From: Kappaphycus alvarezii
Taxonomy: Eukaryota; Rhodophyta; Florideophyceae; Gigartinales; Solieriaceae
NCBI GenBank assembly: GCA_002205965.3
Contig: NADL03000515.1
Span: 186,001 to 250,000 of the forward strand
DNA length: 64,000 nucleotides
Reading direction: 5' to 3'
Position 1 is the stretch's first letter. Every line of letters begins with the position of its first letter. The translations under genes were made by a program, and so were the position numbers. Of the stretch, positions 56,449-64,000 are shown piece after piece. The notes under the pieces are model-generated. The model made no database searches. It was given only the letters and a program-made list of their open reading frames with translations, and was not told the DNA's origin.

Positions 56449-57440
56449 TCGGGGCTCGATGGCAGAATGACCTGCTATGAGGGAGAGGTCGCTACCTAGT
56501 AAAGTGCCTTGATCATCTTGGCGGTCATTCCGCTGAGAGCCGTATATTCAGTGGACGAGGTGGTCTCCGTGGACGTCCATGGTTTCCAGACACCCGACCC
56601 TTGGGCATAGAGCTCCCAGTTCAAACAATTAAAGTATTTGAACCATACGGAGAAATATCGGGGGCTAATGCCAGTCAGGAACCTGCTGTGGGGATATTGG
56701 ACCTACTCCTTGGCTCCGAGGATGTTCATTTAGGCTCGGAAGGCTTGTGTGCCCAAGGGAAGCTCTTCGTACACTGCTGCATGGACTGCATCAGTCTGCT
56801 TCTTTTTTAAGGGAGGATTAGAGCGAAAATTACTAAAAGGAAGCCTGTCGGCGGGACCGCAAGATGAGTTCCGTGGGTATCCTGGTAAGGGATGGAAATG
56901 AATTTAAGGCTGGATTTGCATCACCACTCCTTGAATTTCATCGCTGTTGAGAAGAGGGGGAGCAAATGAGGTGCTTTACTGATTAGGGATGTAGGACGGC
57001 TATTTTTCCGGAGACTAGGGGGTAGGTCTGGTTATTACAGAGTCTGAAAATGAGGCAGAGCCAGAGCCAGAGGGGACAACCTCACACGGCTGGTGTCAGG
57101 CCATTTTGAGAAATGATTTAGGGTTTCTCACTCAATCCAGAATGGAAGGGTAAAAGTTAAGCTCAACATGCCGAGTCAGTAAAAGACGTTCACCGATCGT
57201 TCATTTCTTGGAATCAATGAGGAATCAGAAAACCTTGTGGTCGGAGGCACAAGCATTTACCGTTTAAATACTGAAGCTCCGAGGATAAAATTCCTCATCC
57301 ACCGCATTTCATTGTTGGACGGCATATACCTCAACGTAGCCCCAGAAAACTGGGGAAAGGGGAATGTCGAGGCATCAGCCTTAGATACAATGCTACTGTT
57401 TCAGTCAAGAATAGGTCTCCTTGAAAGTTAGAGTCTTTGA
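56449..57440 (+). other. Decayed coding-like sequence
   Basis: Plus-strand frames 56601-56810 (ELPVQTIKVFEPYGEI, LLGSEDVHLGSEGL) and 57237-57431 (RIKFLIHRISLLDGIYLNVA) look like protein but carry no recognised motif and are separated by stops. They may belong to the same dead element as the acidic pseudogene upstream. Confidence 0.3.
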
Positions 57441-59921
57441 CCCCTACTAGTTGATACCACACAGTGTGGTACTAGGATATTTAGTGTGGTACTAGGATGT
57501 TTCAACCGTAATGAAACGCTGCATTCAGTACATTTCTACATGCGATTCTACTAAAGGCCTCGCAAACCGTGCCGAGATACAGACACAATGTACTTTACGG
57601 AATAGTAGCGCTGTACAGGGCCTACCCTTTTCCCGGCCCTTTAAGTCTATTGACGGAAGGCTGATACTTTTCTAGGTTTGTTATGATAGCTGTCAACAAC
57701 AAATGACCTTTGTCTTTTTTTGTGTCGTAATGGATTTTTGTGAAACTCGTCGAAAATATGTTCACTGATTTCCATCCACGTGACTCAATTACTGTTGTTA
57801 CCGTGACAACTTGAGTGTTTCTACATTTTTAGCAATCATAGCAGTTAGTACAGGCTGTACAGTACAGCAGGAACAATGTCAGAATTACTGCGAAACTGCG
57901 TTGTACTAGCTGTAATTTACGCGTAACATGTGCTTCGCTGACGTTTCAAAAAGGAAGAGTCAGCGTTCATATGCCACGTAAACGAAGGAAAGATTGGTCC
58001 ATGTGTTCTCCCATTGACGGGGAGGCGCTAAGACGTCGAGTTGGAATGCCGCGTCACTTTGATGATTTGCTGTGTACGGAATTTTCGTAGTTTACGGGAG
58101 AATTACGAGGGCCTCCGGAAGCAAATTACAAATGACCCGCGCCCCATTCAATTCCCGAAACAATAGATTTGACGGGAGTCTGCATCGAGCGATTCGGTTG
58201 TGTTTATTTTTGGTTATTCAGCACGAATAACCGACATGTTAAATGGGCCTGTGGGCAAATGACAAATCCTTTGCTTTCTTTCCTGCACAGATTAGTTTGT
58301 GTCTTAAATTTAGGGAGGAAATTGGGGTGTTTTAATGATTGAAAAATAGGTTAGCCTATGTTCCAAAGCGCATCAAGTAATTGGTACAAGTGGTCGGCAT
58401 GGGGGAACCAAGAAACGTAATTAATCCGGTTCAAGGTAGGTCGTTTATGAAGCTGAGAGATTTTTGAACAAAGAAATATAGAAAAGTAAATTCTTGGGAC
58501 AATACGTAATTGATCAGTCGAGGAAACTGAAGGCAGGTAACACTCTTGCTTCGAGATTGGTCTCTACAACGGGGCACAGACTTCGCGATGAGCAGCTACA
58601 TATATGCATCATAATCGACGAATATTATTTGCAAACCTTTTGAGCGCACCCATGTGCATCCGCAGAGACATGCCACTGCCGGTCCCATTGCTGTAGAAAC
58701 GCCGTGGGTAGATTCAAGAGGCATGGACTAAACGTTTGGAAGAGGCTGGGTACCGTCGGCTGTCAGAGCGATGTCTTAAAGTCTATATCAAGCACAAAGA
58801 CAAACGACAGTGCTACGTATTTTAAGACTCGAATTGTTCCTAGGCATGGAAGCCTTATTTCTTACATGTGCAGAAAAGTAGAGGTAGAAAAAGGTTAGAA
58901 TATTGCACGCTTCTGAATGACCCAGTTCTGAACCATTTACTTTTGCCCACTATAAGTATATAAACAAAGCTTTAGCACTGCTACATCTTCTTTCTCGTGT
59001 TGAACGTTAGTATGCATCAGAGCTCTGCCACTCGTTCGAAACGTTTTATGTTGAATAACATGCGCCACTCAAACGGTGCTGCGTCCGTCGTGCCACAAAG
59101 GGATCTCCATCAGAATGCAGTTCTTTAAAGGAACTACGCTTCCTAAAATGCTACCTTCAGGCCAGCCATCAAGCAGGCCGCATTGGACATGACGGCTGCT
59201 GCAGCCCTTTGTGTATGGACAGTAGGAGCTAGAAACAGGGTCTACACAATCTCTTCACCAGCTTGTGTGAGGTTTGCAAATACATGCTACGTGCCGTATA
59301 AGAACTGTTTTCTGAGGGATTTCGTTGTTCATTGTTTGACCATCTATTCTCCTATCCTTTTGCCCCAGCCCTATCCATGTTAAAGGCTTGCCCCGTGCAG
59401 GACCCCTTACATAATGGTGGCTTCCTTTATTCAACGTACGCGACTCAAGGCTTTGAACGTTCTAGAGTCCTTGTCAACGAAATTCAGCTCGATTCTGAAA
59501 ATTTGCAATGTAAGGGCTGCTAAATTCTATGCCCTTATCCCAAATGTTTACGCAAGGGCCTACCGCGCTCTTCTGGACAGAACTTGGAGCCTCGCGTTTC
59601 CGCGCATCCATGACCATTAAAAGCGGGCCATGCTCCACTATTGTAATCAATATCCGCAACAGTCGTCCAGAATTAGATTGCAACATTTTTTGCCAGTCGT
59701 CTACGTTTCTCAAAAAGGCGAATGGCCCTTAAGGTGCATGTTTCCAGGAAGGACTCCCTCGATACGACCATGAGTTTCTTCATACCCAATGTTCTGGATG
59801 TATATGTTTCGTTCCTTCCCTCGATGCCTCCAAGCTTAAGTCCTTTCTCCAGAGGCGCATGAGACACCTCAACCAAAAACGTCATTCAAACGCTATTCCT
59901 AATTCTCCTTTCTCGACCACT
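57441..59921. other. Gene-poor 5' flank of the LPMO-like gene
   Basis: A TGTACAGTACAG word lies near 57855 and a copy of the dispersed motif at 58311-58352. Overlapping frames at 59332-59730 on both strands have no family resemblance. The last few hundred bases must hold the promoter of the secreted protein; no clear TATA box was found. Confidence 0.4.
58311..58352 (-). repeat. Dispersed GACCATAT/TTTCAA motif copy
   Basis: Plus strand: GGAGGAAATTGGGGTG then TTTTAATGATTGAAAAATAG. It diverges after the core. Confidence 0.55.
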
Positions 59922-61306
59922 ATGCGAAAAGCATTCAACACGACAACAACATTTACTGCGATTCTTCTCGCCTCCTTCTATCACCTTGGCGCCGCGCATT
60001 CGCATCTAGCCGATCCACTCCCTACTAGACAGCTTCACTGCAGAGTCGGGGGAGACGCGCGCGAGTGCCATGGTCCCTGTCCGATTCCGGATGATTACGG
60101 TCGACTTAACCCTGTAAACCGCAATCAACCTGCGGAAGTATGGGCTCGTGGCGATATCGTCAACATCAGATGGCACAGAGATAACCGTAAGTTGGCAAGC
60201 AATTTCCACCCTCAACAGCTCCATCGATAATGCGAAATCAAAACCTGACTAACCACTTAACTCCTCCCTCTCACCCAAAAACATCGCAACAATCCACAGA
60301 CGATGGTACCGGATTCGTACGCTTAAGCCTTGTGCCCGTTGAAAATCTGCTTGACAAAAAGGCTCACGAGAGGTTTGCCTTTCAATTCCTTTGCATGAAC
60401 GAAGGTCCTCACTCATGCTCAGACCGTTCCTACAACACATGCGGGAACGATTTCGAAGGAATGGCGTGGCAGGCGCGGGTGAAAGTGCCGACAAGCTATC
60501 CAGACGGGGTGTACGTATTCGGATGGTCGTGGTACGGCGGCGGAAATTACCTGGACCGCAGCTTCTTCGGAGACTACTACAGCTGCAGCTACGTAGAAAT
60601 CCGCGGCGGGGTGCCAATTACCGGAGAATACAAGCCAGTGTGGGACGGAAAGCCATGCCGCAGCGGTACAGACCGACTTGGGGCCTGCTGGCGTGAACCG
60701 TGCCACATCGGCCCCATGCGAGACATGATCCCATTCGAATTCAACGGCCGCGAACCGGAGCCAATCCGCAGCTCGTGGCTGGCCGAGTCGGGTGGATCCG
60801 GCAGCTCTGTGGTTCTTGCGTCCGGTAGTGGGGCGTCAGGATCTGCCGGTTCGGGCGGGTCGTTCGTGTCCGTGGGTTCTGGCGCAGGCTCTGCTGTGAG
60901 CTCGGCCGGAGGGTCGGGCTCCTCGGTGTCGCTTGGCGCGCGTACGACGGGAGAGAATCGGGATATCCCGGTGAGTAGGACCGGGGCACTCGGGGTGTTC
61001 TTCTTGGACTTTCAAGACTGGTCAAAGAAGGAGATTCGGCATAACGGGTTCTATCGCACCGCGAATTTCCCACGCGGGTTCACGGTGGAGGCGTTTTATG
61101 ATGGGCCGGTGAAGTACTTTGAGTTTTTCATTGATGGAGAGTTTGTTCGACGGGAACGCACGCCACCGTATGTGATGAATGGGAACAGGGGTCAGTTGAT
61201 TAATGGGTGGAGTGTACCCGTGGGCAGACCGGTCAAGGTGAGGGTGGAGGTAACGGCCAGGGGGCGCGAGTCCGAGGCATTTGAAGCGACGTTCCAGTTT
61301 GACTAA
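59922..61306 (+). CDS. Secreted LPMO-like copper protein with Ig-like C-terminal domain
   Basis: Two exons (59922-60186 and 60300-61306; intron GTAAGT to CAG, phase 1) encode 423 residues. Residues 1-25 are a signal peptide, and predicted cleavage after GAA leaves His26 as the new N-terminus (HSHLADPL). The splice creates His89 in the context WHRDNHDGTGFVRLSLVPVE, like the second histidine of the LPMO copper brace (family pattern NNHxGGFxRxxLVP). GNYLDRSFFGDYYSCSYVEI closes the domain with aromatic residues where the axial ligand is expected. A Gly/Ser/Ala linker (about 252-305) leads to a C-terminal beta domain with GFTVEAFYDGPVKYFEFFID and TPPYVMNG, resembling Ig-like modules of carbohydrate-active proteins. 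LPMOs oxidatively cleave polysaccharides. I cannot place it in a named AA family. The start is chosen for its signal peptide. Confidence 0.62.
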
Positions 61307-64000
61307 TTCAGTGGCGTATCGGGTAGTACATGGTGGCGCAGCAGGCGCAACTGATTTATGGAGTGAACGTGCAAAGTTTTATGGACAGCCCCAGGCTATA
61401 AGCTCGCATGCCTGTGTTTCTATGATGCCAAGATATTATACATAAGGTTAACATATTGTAGAACTTTCAACGCGGGACCATGTTTAAAAAAACCGAGTCC
61501 CGCTTTAAACAAAGCTATGCCCCACGCGACCGCATGCACATATCGCGTACATAACCGAAAGAAACTAGCAATGGTAAAGCTCATTGACAAAACACAAACT
61601 TGAGCCTTGCAGCTGCAACCCGCATTGTCATGGCCGGCCCGGCACAACCCGCACTCAATTCCTCACATGCTCCAATCGCAGGGAGGGAGGGTAGCTCGGC
61701 AATGATGGAATCAAGTTAGGGGGCATCGCAGTTGCACAAAGGCATGAACGGTGAAAACCAGAAATGGGTCTGGAGGGGAGGGAAAGTGTGAGGTGTAAGA
61801 AAAGAGGGGGCAGAATGGCGTGAAGGGCGGGTGCCGTGATTGGATGACTAGGCTGTCACGTGAGGTGCATTTGCGGGCGCGGCAGACACGGAGGACGAGG
61901 AATGAAGGGCAGCCTCCTTGCTTACGAGGGAAAGGTTGTTTTCCCAAGGCAATATGATGATAGTTTTTTTTTGTACGGTGCAGTCGAGAATGATGAGACT
62001 GCTTGCGACACTTGAATTGCAAGAATCGACTAATGGTAGATACCCAAGTGGAGAGTGCTGTGGGGGTACACATCGTGTAATTCCATATAGTGCGCCTCTT
62101 CGACTCATCGTCGAAATCTCCATAAACGCACTCAACCTGTACGAGCTATCTGACGGAATATCCTAATACACAACCACTCGCATCTTTCAAATATGAAACA
62201 ACCCAACCTGTTCCCCCTCAACCTAGGCGATAGCAACTTTGCACAATGCGCTGTAGTCCGCAGCTCTCAAGCAAACAACCTACATGTCCATTCGAAGGGC
62301 ATTACAACGACAAAGTCTACTTGCACCTTCCTTACAACCTATGGCTTTGGGTTTAGTGTTTCCGCAACATCTTGTTTCATTTCGACACGAGTACTGAAAA
62401 GAGTACTGTACATTTTTAAAACGCCAACCCTTTACATTGTAAGCCTTTACCATCACGACATCCCTTCGGGAACAGCTGACCATATTTTTCATGCATTAAA
62501 AACACCCCAAATTTGCCCCTTTTTAAAATTCATGAAAGTAGAATCCCACTGATTCTTGAATATGTTTTTCTGTGAAGTGTAATGATTTACTGCAATAAAA
62601 AATATCAGGACTACAACTTTTTAAAGAGCTATACAGTAGAGCAGCAGGATACAGCATGTGAAAATTAGCGAGTAACCAAAAGCTAATTCCGTTTTTACTC
62701 ATTAATTTTCTTCAACCAAAAGGTACTGAGACCAAAAACATTGTCAGGTTTTTCTTGATGTAATGCTTGTCGTGTAATTCCTTGGCCAGGGGTAACCTAC
62801 AGAACATAAGTACCCCCTCTCTCCCCTTCAGTCACGACACCCGTCATCTTTTACTGGGTAAAGGTATGACGACTAGTAAGATATAGCAGTAATAAAAAGT
62901 CAAAAAGTCTCATAAAAACCTCAAATCTATCCAAACTTAGATATTAAGTCAATGATCACTGAACCCAAGAAATACACATAGTAATCAACATACAAAATTC
63001 CCAGTCTTTTACCACAAAAGGGCTGAAAAATCCTAGATTTATCTGAAATACCAAATGATTCCTTCTCTCTCAATAAAGTGAATCATCACAAAGTTCAGAA
63101 GAATATAGTTTATTGAACGACTTTTCGTTTTGAATATACGGAACAACCAAGAGATCATTGACCTTGCTCTACTAACTGAACATGTCTTGTATCTTTTGAT
63201 GAATGAAAAAACAAGCTCTTACAGGGAGAAAAATACACGTGGAACTATATCCAGATGTCTGGCGATTTAAATGTTTCGCTGAGGAGCTGGTTTACATCAG
63301 CTTTGCTTCATGCAAGATCTTCACCAATAAGCTTCGAAGTAAGAATCACTGAAAGCAGAGTACTTTATCTCCCAGGTATTGTCTTGAGCTGGGTTTGAGC
63401 TAGAATTGGATTCATTTGTGGATCTTTGAACAAATTTTATCACTATTTACATCCTATAGCTTATTTTTGACCAATAATATATTTATATGACCAAAACCCA
63501 CATAAACGAAGTAAGTCATTTTCACCAGTTCCGAAAACAATGAAAACAATTTTCATTGTTTTTTGATACAAACATTTGAAAAAAATCCTAAAACATTTTC
63601 AGTTGCCATCATTCTCGAAAGATGTAACCTTGTGATAAAATTTAAAACATTATCTCAAATGGGAACTCACTTTTTTAATGTATGCAATAAATTTACTCCG
63701 AAACTAAACAGTTTCAGACTACTTGACTAAAAGCTTAAAGAATGAATCTTTACCGATATTAAATTAATAGAGTGCCTCTATATGCTCAAAGGTCTCAAGA
63801 AAACCATTTCAAATAACATGATCGGTAAGATCAAAGATGATATCCTGGAAGCATTTTACAAATAAAAAGGTTTAGAGATTCATATGAAATTGAGGATATT
63901 TGCTAAAATTTTCTTAACTTTGCCAAGGGTGGGATTTTTTTTAAACAAGCAGATCTGCTTTCCTGCGAAATATTTGATGTACAGAAGAGAAAAACAAGGA
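61307..64000. other. Intergenic, AT-rich, no gene seen
   Basis: The first kilobase has short frames without motifs and two copies of the dispersed motif (62176-62215 and 62476-62520). GTACTGTAC-like words lie at 62388-62412. From 62560 the sequence becomes strongly AT-rich with stops in every frame, and I see nothing in it. Confidence 0.5.
62176..62520 (+). repeat. Two dispersed motif copies in tandem orientation
   Basis: Copies at 62176-62215 (GCATCTTTCAAATATGAAAC then AACCCAACC) and 62476-62520 (TGACCATATTTTTCATGC then ATTAAAAACACCCCAAAT) lie in the same orientation about 300 bases apart. They may bound a short truncated insertion. Confidence 0.5.

Noticed and set aside
1..64000. CRISPR array, bacterial operon or prophage
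   Set aside because: No spaced identical repeats, introns are present, and all recognised genes are eukaryotic.
1..64000. tRNA or rRNA genes
   Set aside because: I saw no cloverleaf with a proper T-arm and acceptor pair; a dedicated scan (tRNAscan-type) could still find one.

Overview
The window is nuclear DNA from a eukaryote. It has short GT-AG introns, conserved eukaryotic housekeeping genes (NDUFS8, XRN1, PRP38, SmD2, NOP58, ENY2) and several families of decayed transposable elements. Few short introns, tight gene islands in a sea of dead Gypsy, Copia and LINE copies, and a secreted lectin plus a carbohydrate-enzyme-like protein fit a multicellular red alga (Chondrus-like). That assignment is inference; no marker in the window proves it.

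Layout: 1-9.6 kb is gene-poor with a dead Gypsy RT/RNase H. 9.66-10.62 kb encodes a secreted Cys-rich protein with a jacalin-like lectin domain. 11.6-19.9 kb is a housekeeping island: an unrecognised gene, PRP38 (-), NDUFS8 (+) and XRN1 (-). 21-33.4 kb is a retroelement graveyard holding three or more copies of an LINE-like RT with an R2-type endonuclease tail, part of a second LINE family, and a minus-strand relic resembling an ISL2EU-type DNA transposon (SAP and YqaJ-like regions). 34-35.7 kb is a dead pogo/Tigger transposase. 36.8-37.35 kb encodes a protein starting with a histone-H3-tail-like sequence. 37.5-38.65 kb is a Gypsy integrase (-). 39.5-43.1 kb is a second housekeeping island: SmD2 (+), NOP58 (-), ENY2 (+). 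44.4-47.7 kb is a Copia relic (-) with a Tudor-like insert. 48-57.5 kb is AT-rich, decayed sequence. 59.9-61.3 kb is a two-exon secreted protein with a copper histidine-brace pattern like lytic polysaccharide monooxygenases (LPMOs). The rest is AT-rich and empty.

The housekeeping genes are functionally coherent (RNA splicing, rRNA modification, mRNA decay, mRNA export, complex I) but are not an operon. Several pairs are divergent (PRP38/NDUFS8, NOP58/ENY2) or convergent (NDUFS8/XRN1), and some share short intergenic regions.

A quality issue dominates interpretation. PRP38, XRN1 (four places) and SmD2 are each interrupted by a single missing base, always at a run of 3-5 identical bases, with homology continuing in the next frame. 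Restoring one base per site makes every coding length a multiple of three. This looks like residual homopolymer deletion error in the assembly rather than gene death. Some element frameshifts may have the same cause, but the in-frame stops in the elements look like real decay.
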